DNA from: Catenibacterium sp. co_0103
GTDB taxonomy: Bacteria > Bacillota_I > Bacilli_A > Erysipelotrichales > Coprobacillaceae
Direction: 5' to 3'
Assembly (NCBI RefSeq): GCF_004168205.1
Contig: NZ_RCYB01000022.1
Location: forward strand, 1 to 29,762
Length of the DNA stretch: 29,762 bases
Every line of letters starts with the position of its first letter. Positions within the stretch are counted from its first letter, which is position 1. The translations under genes were made by a program, and so were the position numbers. The notes beneath the pieces were generated by a model. That model worked only from the letters and a program-made list of their open reading frames with translations. It was not told the origin of the DNA and did no database searches. This document shows positions 1 through 7,653 of this stretch, in pieces.

Positions 1-807
1 GAGGAACTGGCAGACTTTATAAGAAAGTATGATGAGAAGTTCAATCATACGCTTGGCTACAGAATGATGACAGATAGAATAAACAGAGATGAAAACAAGA
101 ACTATAATGACAAGCAGGTCTACAAGGTGATGAAAATACTTGGCATCAAGTCAATCATAAGACCAAAAAGAAGAAGCTGTACAGTCAGAAAAAGCAACAA
201 TACAGCCAAGAATAATCTTAAAAGAGACTTTAATGCATCAAGACCTAATGAGAAATGGGTAACAGATGTCATTGAGTTCAAATATGGAAAGAATAATGAA
301 AATAAGCTATATCTAAGCCTGATACTAGATCTTTATGACAGATATCCAGTAGGATATGCAATTAGTGACCATAATGATAATAACCTTGTCTTCAATACAT
401 TCAGATCAGCTGTAGAAGCTAATCCAGGAGCACATCCGTTATTTCATAGTGATGGAGGTTTCCAGTATACGAGTCCAGTCTTTGTGCGTATGCTTAAGGA
501 TAATGGCATGGAACAGAGCATGTCCAGAGTTCACTGCTGCATTGATAATGGACCAATGGAAGGATTCTGGGGAATACTTAAATGTGAGATATATCATTAT
601 GGCAAGAAATATGAAACAAGAGAGGAATTAGAAGCGGCAATAAAAGAATGGATAGGATATTACAGTCATGAAAGATATCAAAGAAGATTTGGTGTGAAAA
701 CACCTTATGAAGTAAGAAGTGAAGCATCATGCAATGAGAATCCAGTTCAGTATCCAATACCTGAGAACAAGGCGATACAGAAATATAAGGCAGCACATTA
801 TGTATAA
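1..807 (+). CDS. IS3-family transposase OrfB, 5'-partial
   Basis: This is the catalytic DDE integrase part of an IS3-family transposase, which catalyses excision and insertion of the element. The reading frame is open from base 1, so the ATG at 64 is internal and the true start lies left of the window. The first residues seen include the HTH_21-type segment LGYRMMTDRINR. The DDE triad is visible: Asp in WVTDVIEF, Asp in HSDGGFQYTS, and Glu in DNGPMEGFWG. The C-terminal YYSHERYQRRFGVKTPYEVR block is typical of IS3 OrfB. A perfect hairpin and the likely right end of the element follow. OrfA and the left end are not in the window. The visible part looks intact, so the element may still be mobile. 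Confidence 0.93.
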   Translation, partial: EELADFIRKYDEKFNHTLGYRMMTDRINRDENKNYNDKQVYKVMKILGIKSIIRPKRRSCTVRKSNNTAKNNLKRDFNASRPNEKWVTDVIEFKYGKNNENKLYLSLILDLYDRYPVGYAISDHNDNNLVFNTFRSAVEANPGAHPLFHSDGGFQYTSPVFVRMLKDNGMEQSMSRVHCCIDNGPMEGFWGILKCEIYHYGKKYETREELEAAIKEWIGYYSHERYQRRFGVKTPYEVRSEASCNENPVQYPIPENKAIQKYKAAHYV

Positions 808-810
808 AAA

Positions 811-837
811 TATGCCTGCCACTACGTGGCAGGCATA
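811..837 (+). terminator. Hairpin after the transposase
   Basis: A perfect 12-bp stem (TATGCCTGCCAC with GTGGCAGGCATA) closes a TAC triloop just after the transposase stop codon. A T-run follows about nine bases later (846-850). It probably ends transposase transcription or blocks read-through into the element. Confidence 0.65.
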
Positions 838-860
838 GGTACATGTTTTTAATTATTTCA

Positions 861-886
861 CCTGTCTGCTTGACAGGGGCGGTTCA
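861..886. repeat. Probable right terminal inverted repeat of the IS element
   Basis: The stretch ends in GACAGGGGCGGTTCA, whose reverse complement begins TGAACCGCCCC, a TG...-type end seen in IS3-family elements. It also contains a small hairpin (CCTGTC, loop TGCTT, GACAGG). The matching left end is outside the window, so the exact boundary and any target duplication cannot be checked. Confidence 0.5.
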
Positions 887-897
887 AATTGAGGTGC

Positions 898-1680
898 TTA
901 TTTTCTTTCTGAATATAATCCGTAATAGTATGAAATGATTTCTGCGAAAAAGTGAAGAGTTGTTCTATTATCGAATTGTTTTAAAACAGTTGTTTGACTT
1001 CTAGGTTCAACAGTAGAAGGTAGATAATAAACCATATTGGCATAATTCTTTAATGGAGTGTCATTGTTCATTGTAATGAGTACAGTATAAGCACCTTTTC
1101 GTTTTGCTACTTTAAGCAAGTCTAGATAAGTATTTGAACCTGAAACACTAAAGATGATTAGTAAATAATCTTTTGATAGACAGTTTTTAAGATATGTGAA
1201 CTGAGGTTGATCTGTTACAGCTTCGAAGAATTTATTGTATGAATACAAGGAATATACGAGCTGACTAGCACAGAATGAAGAGTTACCAATACCTAGAGAT
1301 TTTACATAAGGATATTCATCTAATAGCTGTGCTAACTCTTGTAATTGTCCATCATAGGGAGAGTTACCTATTTGATTAATAGTGAGTGCATAATTATTAG
1401 ATATTCGTGAAAGAATAGTGTTTTGTGTGTTTTCAACATTATCCACATTTTCATTTTTATAATACTCTTCAACAGAATATTTAAACTCTGAATATCCTCT
1501 ATACTCCAATTTTTTAGCAAACCTAAGCATTGCAGATTTAGAAGTTTGACATAGTTCACCTGCTTCAATAATGTTATGTTCCATAATGATAGAAGGATCT
1601 TTCATTATGAGAGTACATATTCTTTTTTCTGTTGGTGTGAGATTTGTATAATAAATACTGATTTTTTCTTTTAAGTTCAT
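898..1680 (-). CDS. RpiR/MurR-family transcriptional regulator (HTH plus SIS)
   Basis: A 260-residue protein with the two-domain layout of the RpiR family. An N-terminal HTH_6 domain (about residues 1-75; LTPTEKRICTLIMKDPSII and TSKSAMLRFAKKLEYRGYSEF) binds DNA. A C-terminal SIS domain (about 110-250; IIFSVSGSNTYLDLLKVAKR) is expected to sense a sugar phosphate. The start is supported by AAAGGGG on the minus strand about 11 nt upstream. The gene stands alone, and no sugar gene lies beside it on its own strand. The IS right end sits about 12 bp beyond the stop, so the element may have separated it from former partners. A dyad at 1729-1755 upstream is a candidate self-operator. The effector cannot be inferred. 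Confidence 0.88.
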   Translation of the reverse strand: MNLKEKISIYYTNLTPTEKRICTLIMKDPSIIMEHNIIEAGELCQTSKSAMLRFAKKLEYRGYSEFKYSVEEYYKNENVDNVENTQNTILSRISNNYALTINQIGNSPYDGQLQELAQLLDEYPYVKSLGIGNSSFCASQLVYSLYSYNKFFEAVTDQPQFTYLKNCLSKDYLLIIFSVSGSNTYLDLLKVAKRKGAYTVLITMNNDTPLKNYANMVYYLPSTVEPRSQTTVLKQFDNRTTLHFFAEIISYYYGLYSERK

Positions 1681-1728
1681 ATGATGTGTACCCCTTTAGG
1701 TGCATTATACATGATAAATGGCTATTAT

Positions 1729-1755
1729 ATATGAAATTTTTATAATGTTTCATAT
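1729..1755. promoter_or_regulatory. Dyad upstream of the RpiR gene, candidate operator
   Basis: ATATGAAA and TTTCATAT form a perfect 8-bp inverted repeat with an 11-nt spacer. On the minus strand a TATAAT lies at about 1703-1708, so the dyad would sit just upstream of or over the -35 region of the RpiR gene. RpiR regulators often bind such dyads; the assignment is by position only. Confidence 0.4.
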
Positions 1756-1945
1756 TTCTGTTTGGATATTGTTAATTTATCGCATAAAAAAGCTTATTTG
1801 TATTCGAATTGGTAGTGTAGATGAATCTTGATAATTATTAAGGGAAGGTATGAGTTAAAATAATCGTTCTTGTACATGCCACTGTTGTTAGGTAAGATTA
1901 ATATAGTGTAATATATTTATAAGAGATTATTATACAAGTGAAATA
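1756..1945. other. Intergenic AT-rich stretch with a weak promoter candidate
   Basis: I see no convincing gene here. A possible rightward promoter for the nuclease gene is TTGTTA (1885-1890), an 18-nt spacer, then TAATAT (1909-1914). No RNA gene or clear repeat was recognised. Confidence 0.3.
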
Positions 1946-2140
1946 ATGGTAGAAGTTGCTTATGAATACTTACAAATGATGATTTGCAAATAGATTGTGT
2001 TTATAAAGGTAGTAATGCTTCTAATCTTAGTTCTGATCCTCTATCTCATCTTTTTCTGTGTGGAAACGCTGGTGGATTTAGAAGAGTGATTTCAGGACAG
2101 CTACAGTATATTACCCACTTATGTCCTTTTATATACTTCT
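1946..2140 (+). pseudogene. Out-of-frame N-terminus of the AspBHI-like nuclease
   Basis: The segment from about 1966 to about 2110 encodes LTNDDLQIDCVYKG, then SSDPLSHLFLCGNAGGFRRV. This resembles, from memory, the extreme N-terminus of AspBHI-type modification-dependent nucleases (pattern L..DL.VDAVY.GG...DDP...L....N.GGFR). It lies in the frame of position 1984, whereas the rest of the protein is in the frame of 2141. The preceding codons from ATG 1946 (MVEVAYEY) are again in the frame of 2141. The gene therefore seems to carry two compensating frame changes, near 1966 and near 2100-2125. In the 2141 frame, TYVLLYTS reads directly into the main ORF. Sequencing error is an alternative. Confidence 0.6.
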
Positions 2141-3160
2141 ATGGAAGAATTAGAATGGCTAGACTTTCCCGATGAGGAGACAGGCGTATTCAGATATTAT
2201 GGCGATAATAGAAAACCTGGAAATGATATGAGAAACACAAAGAAGAAAGGTAACCTTTTATTGGAAGAGGTATTTAAATTACTTAATAGTAATAATCTAG
2301 AAGATATGCCACCTTTCTTTGTGTTTAAAAAAACTGGAAATGGAAGAGATATCCAGTTTTTAGGTTTAGCTGCACCTGGAAATAATAATATATCGCCAGG
2401 TAGAGACTTAGTTGCATTATGGTGTTCATTGAATGGCCAAAAGTTTCAGAATTATGAAGCTTACTTTACAATACTAGATACTAAGGTGAAAGGTATTTCT
2501 AGAGATTGGATTAAATCTTTATCCGAAAATCATTCGGCAAGTATAGATATTGCACCTGATGTATGGAAGAAGTTCATTTCTCAAGGTAGAGATGGGATAG
2601 AAGCATTGAAGGTACCTAAGATTATTCATATCCCTAGTAAGTATGACCAATTACAGTGTGATGATGAAGGTAAGAAGTGTGTTGATGTTATTAGGGAACA
2701 TTATAAGGATAATCCATATGGTTTTGAATCATGTGCAATGGATTTATTGATTAAGATGGATAATCACTTTGTTGATTTCAATCTTACTCGTCCATGGAGA
2801 GATGGTGGAAGAGATGTTATTGGATACTATTCCATTAACGGTGGTGGTAAAGTGAATGCCCCACTAAAGATTGAATGTGCACTAAAAGCAAAGTGCTATT
2901 CTGAAAATGGTGGTGTAGGTGTAAAACAAATGTCTAGACTTATATCTAGAATTAGATATAGACAGTTTGGAGTTTTAATAACAACAAGTTATATTGATAG
3001 TCAAGCTTATCAAGAGGTTGTGGAAGATGGTCATCCTATATTAGTTGTTATTGCGACAGATATTGCAAGAATACTTAGAGTGAATTCTATTACTAGTGAG
3101 GATATAGATGAGTATTTAAGCATTATTGATAGTAAAAGAAAAGAATGGGAAGAAAATTAG
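2141..3160 (+). CDS. AspBHI/Mrr-like modification-dependent restriction endonuclease, probably defective
   Basis: A 339-residue ORF that would cut DNA carrying modified cytosine. The N-terminal half resembles the recognition domain of AspBHI-type enzymes (RYYGDNRKPG near residues 19-28, PGRDLVALW near 86-94). The C-terminal third is an Mrr/PD-(D/E)xK-type nuclease core: FNLTRPWRDGGRDVIGYY around 213-230, then ALKAKCY around 247-253, then RLISRIRYRQFGVLITTSY. In relatives the last strand reads ALEAKCY or similar, giving D...ExK. Here codon 2885-2887 is AAA, so the acidic residue is Lys249. With the frameshifted N-terminus upstream, the protein is probably inactive. It is followed after 31 nt by the 365-residue gene. 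Family call is from motif memory. Confidence 0.72.
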   Translation: MEELEWLDFPDEETGVFRYYGDNRKPGNDMRNTKKKGNLLLEEVFKLLNSNNLEDMPPFFVFKKTGNGRDIQFLGLAAPGNNNISPGRDLVALWCSLNGQKFQNYEAYFTILDTKVKGISRDWIKSLSENHSASIDIAPDVWKKFISQGRDGIEALKVPKIIHIPSKYDQLQCDDEGKKCVDVIREHYKDNPYGFESCAMDLLIKMDNHFVDFNLTRPWRDGGRDVIGYYSINGGGKVNAPLKIECALKAKCYSENGGVGVKQMSRLISRIRYRQFGVLITTSYIDSQAYQEVVEDGHPILVVIATDIARILRVNSITSEDIDEYLSIIDSKRKEWEEN

Positions 3161-3191
3161 TAAAGAATCAAAATTAAGGAGATGAAACTAT

Positions 3192-4289
3192 ATGGAAACA
3201 GCAGATATTGAAAAACAATTAACAATAAAATGTTTAAGTTCATATTTACAACAAAGTAATAAAAGACGTTTGCATAATATTAATGTTTTAAGGGATTTTA
3301 TAGATTGTGAAACTAAAAAGAAAAATTTGAAATCGGGAGAAAAAGAGGCTGATTTGCTATTTCATGAAACATCCAAGGGTGAAAAAATATCAATTAGATT
3401 TCCAGGTAAAGAATCTTTGCCTAGGGGGAAAGATTCAAAAACATACCCACAAGATTATCGCCCTAAAATCATTACTAGAGATGGTGAAGAATTACCTGAT
3501 TTAACATTTGAAGATATGTGGTCAATAATGGATTGTATTAATGAAAATGCTAAAAAATATATGAAATGCATATCATTAATATTTTTCAGAATGGGTAGAA
3601 TGATGGATTATGAATGTAAGAATGAAAAAATGAAACTTACATGTGAGGGACAAGAGGAATTAGTTGATTTGAATTTATGGCGCATTCATTTTGATGAAGA
3701 GTGTTTTAAGTCACTTGATTCTGGGATTGAAAGTATTATTCTTTTTGATAAATATAAAATTAGTTATGAAGCATTTATCTATTTTTTTGAATTAATTTTG
3801 CAAAACGAAGATGGAAAATACTATGATAAAAAAGGTAATCTTTCTTCAGGGAGAACTAATACTAGCGATTCCATGCTTTTATTAGCTTCTTTTTTCGCAG
3901 GTTTTACTGGTATATCTTCATTATTACATTTATTTGTAAGGGGTAAAGGTATTGGTAAAATGACAAAAGAACAGATGATGAAATATATGGGAAATAGAAT
4001 AGAAATTTACAATGCAAGAGACATTATATTACAATACCCTAATTTTGAAGGTGTTCGACATAGAAAAACACTTACAAAAACGATTGAAAAAAATATGCTC
4101 ACTATGGTTGCAAGAGATGATATCGAAAAAATAGGATATGTTAATAAAATAAACGATAAAAAAACAATGACTTATGAAGTCTTCAAAAAAGCGGGATGGG
4201 AAATTGTAGATATAAGTACGATGGATTATGATTCGCTTGTTGAATTCTTAGACTCAAAATATAAAAATACAAATACAAAAGCAGAGTAA
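3192..4289 (+). CDS. Unrecognised 365-residue protein in the restriction island
   Basis: I do not recognise this family. The start is well supported by AAGGAGA about 8 nt upstream of ATG 3192, and the gene follows the AspBHI-like gene by 31 nt, so they may be cotranscribed. The protein is soluble, with no signal peptide and no clear membrane segment, and is rich in Lys, Glu and Asp. Segments that could help a search are PGKESLPRGKDSKTYPQDYR (about 75-94), DLTFEDMWSIMDCINENAKK and FAGFTGISSLLHLFVRGKG. No PD-(D/E)xK, HNH or GIY-YIG motif stands out. Its base use is more A-rich, with longer A-runs, than flanking genes, which suggests separate acquisition. Its position beside a methyltransferase makes a defence role plausible, such as an extra endonuclease or specificity factor, but nothing in the sequence proves this. 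Confidence 0.6.
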   Translation: METADIEKQLTIKCLSSYLQQSNKRRLHNINVLRDFIDCETKKKNLKSGEKEADLLFHETSKGEKISIRFPGKESLPRGKDSKTYPQDYRPKIITRDGEELPDLTFEDMWSIMDCINENAKKYMKCISLIFFRMGRMMDYECKNEKMKLTCEGQEELVDLNLWRIHFDEECFKSLDSGIESIILFDKYKISYEAFIYFFELILQNEDGKYYDKKGNLSSGRTNTSDSMLLLASFFAGFTGISSLLHLFVRGKGIGKMTKEQMMKYMGNRIEIYNARDIILQYPNFEGVRHRKTLTKTIEKNMLTMVARDDIEKIGYVNKINDKKTMTYEVFKKAGWEIVDISTMDYDSLVEFLDSKYKNTNTKAE

Positions 4290-4310
4290 CCATTAGGCTA
4301 CTCTGCTTTT
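4277..4310. terminator. Bidirectional terminator between convergent genes
   Basis: AAAAGCAGAGTA (4277-4288) pairs perfectly with TACTCTGCTTTT (4299-4310) across a 10-nt loop. T-tracts occur in both orientations. Both flanking stop codons lie within the structure, so it can end transcription of the 365-residue gene and of the methyltransferase gene. Confidence 0.85.
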
Positions 4311-5554
4311 ATAATCTCTTCTAATCTTGACTCTAGTGTATTAATGATGAATGTAACTAAGGCATTACCCATCATGAAATATCTCTGTCTATCAGTCATT
4401 CCTGTATTTGTCCAGTTATCAGGAAAATGCTGTAATCTTTCAGCTTCCACTGGAGTGATAATTCTCTTTTCTCCTGTATCTAGATCTGCAACAACATGAC
4501 TACTTCTGTTTACTGTACCTTCACTAGTTAACATAGTTCTACTTGGTAAATCAATATTTTCAGGATATGCAATCTTTCCTTCAGAGAAGTTATAAGTAAA
4601 ACCTTCTGCATTTGTTCTTGTGATTCGCTTAGACCCTTTTAAATATTCGAATTTCTCTTTTTGTTTATCATTCAAGTAGAATTTCTTATCTACGTTATGA
4701 AGTAGAGTATCTTTTAAAGGAATCGGTTCTTTGAACTGAGGCTCTGTCTTAAAAGTTACAATTTCTCCATTCACCATGCAACCTGTATTTTCGAAGTTTG
4801 CATGGAATTTTTCTGTCATCTCTACAGTATCTTCATAAGAAGTCACATCATAAGTTCTAATAGGAGTATCAATCAAGTTGATTGGGAACTGTCTTGCAAA
4901 CAATCCTTCCTTTACAATAATATCCTCAATCTTCATATCAGAAAGTACTTCTGCATACTTTGTATCTTTTCTCCATGCAAAAATGAATGTTCTTCTTCTT
5001 CTCTGTCTTGCTCCATATTCAGCAGCATTGATAACACGCCATTCTACATCATAACCTTCATCATTGAAAGTTCTAAGCATAATACCAAAGTCTCTGCCAC
5101 GCTGTTTAGAAGGTGATTTAAGTAATCTATCTACATTTTCTAATAATACAAAAGGTGGCTTTTTCGCATGTAAAATCTTTGCAATTGACCAGAAAAGAAC
5201 ACCTTTCTTACCTTCAATCCCTTTTTCACCGCTAAGAGATCTTGCGACTGAGTAGTCCTGACAAGGAAAACCTCCGACAAGAAGACTATGATTAGGAATA
5301 TAATCGGTATCCTCGTCTAGGTGAGCTACTTCTTCTTGGATATCTGTATTGGAAGTATGTTCTTTACCAAATCTTGTACAGTAGCAGTTATATGCAGGCT
5401 GTGCTTTAGTAGATGGTTCAAACTGATTCGCCCAAACGAATTTCCAATTTCTATTTTCGATTGCTTTGTCATTTTCATCAAATGATTTAATATCATTCAA
5501 TCCTACTCTAAATCCACCTACACCGGCAAATAGTTCTACAACTGTTAGTTCCAT
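4298..5554 (-). CDS. DNA (cytosine-5) methyltransferase, Sau3AI type (probable GATC specificity)
   Basis: A 418-residue C5-cytosine methyltransferase that would protect host DNA by methylating the C of its target. The ordered motifs are present: I (ELFAGVGGF, residues 7-15), IV (GGFPCQDYS, catalytic Cys98), VI (LLENV, 137-141), VIII (YGARQRRRRTFIF), then ERLQHFPDNW and GNAL near the C-terminus. The stretches PCQDYSVARSL, LLENVDRLLKSPS and TMLTSEGTVNRS closely match the remembered M.Sau3AI sequence, so GATC is the likely target, which fits the Sau3AI-like nuclease encoded divergently. GGAGGA lies about 7 nt before the start. The two genes are separated by 142 bp, so shared regulation is possible. 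Confidence 0.92.
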   Translation of the reverse strand: MELTVVELFAGVGGFRVGLNDIKSFDENDKAIENRNWKFVWANQFEPSTKAQPAYNCYCTRFGKEHTSNTDIQEEVAHLDEDTDYIPNHSLLVGGFPCQDYSVARSLSGEKGIEGKKGVLFWSIAKILHAKKPPFVLLENVDRLLKSPSKQRGRDFGIMLRTFNDEGYDVEWRVINAAEYGARQRRRRTFIFAWRKDTKYAEVLSDMKIEDIIVKEGLFARQFPINLIDTPIRTYDVTSYEDTVEMTEKFHANFENTGCMVNGEIVTFKTEPQFKEPIPLKDTLLHNVDKKFYLNDKQKEKFEYLKGSKRITRTNAEGFTYNFSEGKIAYPENIDLPSRTMLTSEGTVNRSSHVVADLDTGEKRIITPVEAERLQHFPDNWTNTGMTDRQRYFMMGNALVTFIINTLESRLEEIIKAE

Positions 5555-5639
5555 GTATACTTCCTCCGTCTTATGTTATAATATAATTACATTTTTATGT
5601 ATTAACCTATAGCACATCTATTATACATTAAATAGAATT

Positions 5640-5693
5640 TTCGATCAATAGGCAAAGTGATCTATATATTATCATTTTTCAAGGAGGATTGTA
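5640..5693 (+). promoter_or_regulatory. Promoter and RBS region of the Sau3AI-like endonuclease, with two GATC sites
   Basis: A TATATT -10 candidate (5665-5670) is preceded by one GATC at 5643-5646, over the expected -35 position, and another at 5659-5662, in the spacer next to the -10 box. AAGGAGGA starts at 5681, ahead of ATG 5697. If the system methylates GATC, both sites are substrates inside the nuclease promoter. The -35 is poor, so the promoter assignment is tentative. Confidence 0.4.
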
Positions 5694-5696
5694 AGT

Positions 5697-7196
5697 ATGA
5701 GTGATGAAAAAAATAAAGTTTATCAAAGCATAGAAGAACTACTGGAAACAGCGCAGTCTTCTCTTGGTGTTCCTTTTAAAGAGTATGATGTGAATAATCG
5801 TTTAAAAGGCGGTAATAAGGGAAAGATTGGACAAGTTATTGAAGAGGGATTATTCCATAAGGGTATTGATAGTCGACAAGAAGCAGACTTCCCGGAATTA
5901 GGAGTAGAATTAAAAGTCACTCCAATGAATAGAGTAGGGAAAGATAAGAATATGGTTTCTGCAAAAGAGAGACTTGTTGTAACTATGATTAACTACATGA
6001 AGGATTATGATATTTCTTTTGAAGATAGTCATGTTTTAGATAAGCTCAATAAAGTCCTTTTGATGTTTTATTTTAATGAGCCTGAAAAGTTGAATTATGA
6101 TTTATGCATAGATAAGATTTTTCTGTATGAGTTTAAAGACATACCAGAAGAAGATAAGCAGATCATAATTAACGACTATAATATTATTATTGATAAGATT
6201 AAAAGTGGACATGCTGAAGATATTTCTGAATCAGATACATATTATTTGAGCGCGTGTACAAAAGGGGCTAGTGCAGCTACTTCTTTTGTTGATCAACCAT
6301 TTAGCTCTGTTAAAGCTAAAAGAAGAGCGTTCTCATTGAAACCTAAATATATGACAGCTTTATTAAGGTCACAGGTATTTAATGACAATGCTATTACAAA
6401 AGAAAGCTTGATGAAAACCTCAGGAATTATTGGCAGAGATAATATATTTGACAGGATGGTAGAGTATTTGTTTTCATCTTATTATGGTAAATCATTATCC
6501 GAGATTGATGAGATGATTGAAACACCTGTAAATAGAAAATCTCTTAATTATTTGAGAAGCTATATTGCAAGAATGATGAATGCTTCACCAGAAACTAAGA
6601 GTAAAGATATTGACGAATATTATGATGAATTCTATAAGGCAAATATTAAAATTAAAACAATTCGCATTAAGAAGGATGGAACTATAAAGGAGTCAATGAG
6701 TTTCCCTGCTTTTAAGTTTAAAGAGATTGTAGAAGAGAATTGGGAAGATTCCGAATTAAGAAATAAGTTCATTGATGAAAAGTATTTGTTCTGTGTATTT
6801 GATGAAATAGATGATTCTGAATATGAATATAGATTTAGGGGAACTGTCTTATGGGCAATGCCTGAAAGTGACTTAGATGGAAAAGTGCGTGAAGCTTGGG
6901 AAAGAACAGTATATCTAGCAAAACACGGAATAGAATTTACAATAAGTGAAAACAAGAATGGCTTGATTGTGCATAATAATCTTCCGGCTAAAAAGGATAA
7001 TCTGATTGTTCATGTAAGACCACATGCTAGCAAAGCTATTTATGTGTTTAATGATGGTAAAATAATTGGCTCAGGAAATATACAAACTGATGGTGATGAA
7101 TTACCTGATGGTACTATTGTGACTAAACAATGTTTCTTCTTGAACAATGATTATGTACTGGGATTAGTGAATAAGTATTTACCTTTAAAAGATTAA
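5697..7196 (+). CDS. Sau3AI-type type II restriction endonuclease (MutH-like)
   Basis: A 499-residue protein close to the length of R.Sau3AI (about 490). The N-terminal half has the MutH-type active site: Asp64 in ADFPELG, then Glu71 and Lys73 in GVELKVTP, preceded by an acidic helix (GQVIEEGLFH). CTKGASAATSFVDQPFS and KAKRRAFSLKPKYMTALLR, followed later by SMSFPAFKFKEIVEENWEDS and LIVHVRPHASK, correspond to segments I remember from Sau3AI. The second half is a second MutH-like domain that lacks an evident catalytic triad, as in Sau3AI, where it acts in DNA binding. It is expected to cut unmethylated GATC. The vsr gene follows after 12 nt, so the two are probably cotranscribed. Confidence 0.9.
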   Translation: MSDEKNKVYQSIEELLETAQSSLGVPFKEYDVNNRLKGGNKGKIGQVIEEGLFHKGIDSRQEADFPELGVELKVTPMNRVGKDKNMVSAKERLVVTMINYMKDYDISFEDSHVLDKLNKVLLMFYFNEPEKLNYDLCIDKIFLYEFKDIPEEDKQIIINDYNIIIDKIKSGHAEDISESDTYYLSACTKGASAATSFVDQPFSSVKAKRRAFSLKPKYMTALLRSQVFNDNAITKESLMKTSGIIGRDNIFDRMVEYLFSSYYGKSLSEIDEMIETPVNRKSLNYLRSYIARMMNASPETKSKDIDEYYDEFYKANIKIKTIRIKKDGTIKESMSFPAFKFKEIVEENWEDSELRNKFIDEKYLFCVFDEIDDSEYEYRFRGTVLWAMPESDLDGKVREAWERTVYLAKHGIEFTISENKNGLIVHNNLPAKKDNLIVHVRPHASKAIYVFNDGKIIGSGNIQTDGDELPDGTIVTKQCFFLNNDYVLGLVNKYLPLKD

Positions 7197-7208
7197 GAAG
7201 GTGAGACT

Positions 7209-7622
7209 ATGCCTGATGTGTTTACAAAAGAACAACGTTCAAAGGTAATGAGTCATATTCGAGGAAAAGATAATAAACCTGAAACGATGGTGAGGAAGTA
7301 CTTATGGCATCATGGATTTAGATATCGTAAGAATGATAAGAGTTTGCCAGGTACACCTGATATTGTAATTTCTAAATATAGAACAGCTATTTTTATTAAT
7401 GGTTGTTTTTGGCATCACCACTATGGTTGTAAGTATGGAAAATATCCACAATCAAGAACTGAATACTGGGTTCAACATATTAATAAGAATGTAGAGAATG
7501 ATGTGAAGAATTATAATCTTCTCCAACAACTTGATTATAAAGTGATAGTAGTATGGGAATGTGAAATCAAAGAAGACTTTGATCACAGAATGAAACTACT
7601 CATAGAAGAAATAACACAGTAA
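7209..7622 (+). CDS. vsr: Very short patch repair (Vsr) mismatch endonuclease
   Basis: A 137-residue Vsr endonuclease of normal length. It nicks next to T:G mismatches that arise when 5-methylcytosine deaminates, starting repair back to C:G. The family core is clear: MSHIRGKDNKPE near the start, LPGTPDIVI with metal-binding Asp51, and GCFWHHH with His69. The position equal to His64 of the E. coli enzyme is Asn (AIFINGCFW), which I believe is a common variant. Cys66 fits the structural zinc site. AAGGTGAG precedes the ATG. Its place directly after the nuclease and near the methyltransferase suggests it corrects deamination at the same methylated site. Confidence 0.93.
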   Translation: MPDVFTKEQRSKVMSHIRGKDNKPETMVRKYLWHHGFRYRKNDKSLPGTPDIVISKYRTAIFINGCFWHHHYGCKYGKYPQSRTEYWVQHINKNVENDVKNYNLLQQLDYKVIVVWECEIKEDFDHRMKLLIEEITQ

Positions 7623-7653
7623 AAGGAACACCTTCTAGTGGGCTGTTCCTTTT
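7621..7653. terminator. Bidirectional terminator after vsr and the LacI gene
   Basis: AAAAGGAACA (7621-7630) pairs with TGTTCCTTTT (7644-7653) around a 13-nt loop. It overlaps the vsr stop and the LacI-gene stop, so it serves both converging genes and closes the defence island. Confidence 0.82.

Noticed and set aside
64..807. ATG at 64 as the transposase start
   Set aside because: The frame is open to base 1 and encodes conserved IS3 OrfB sequence before the ATG, so the gene is cut by the window edge.
1984..2175. A separate 63-codon gene
   Set aside because: Its first part matches the N-terminus of the AspBHI-like nuclease and its tail is meaningless. It is better read as an out-of-frame piece of that gene.
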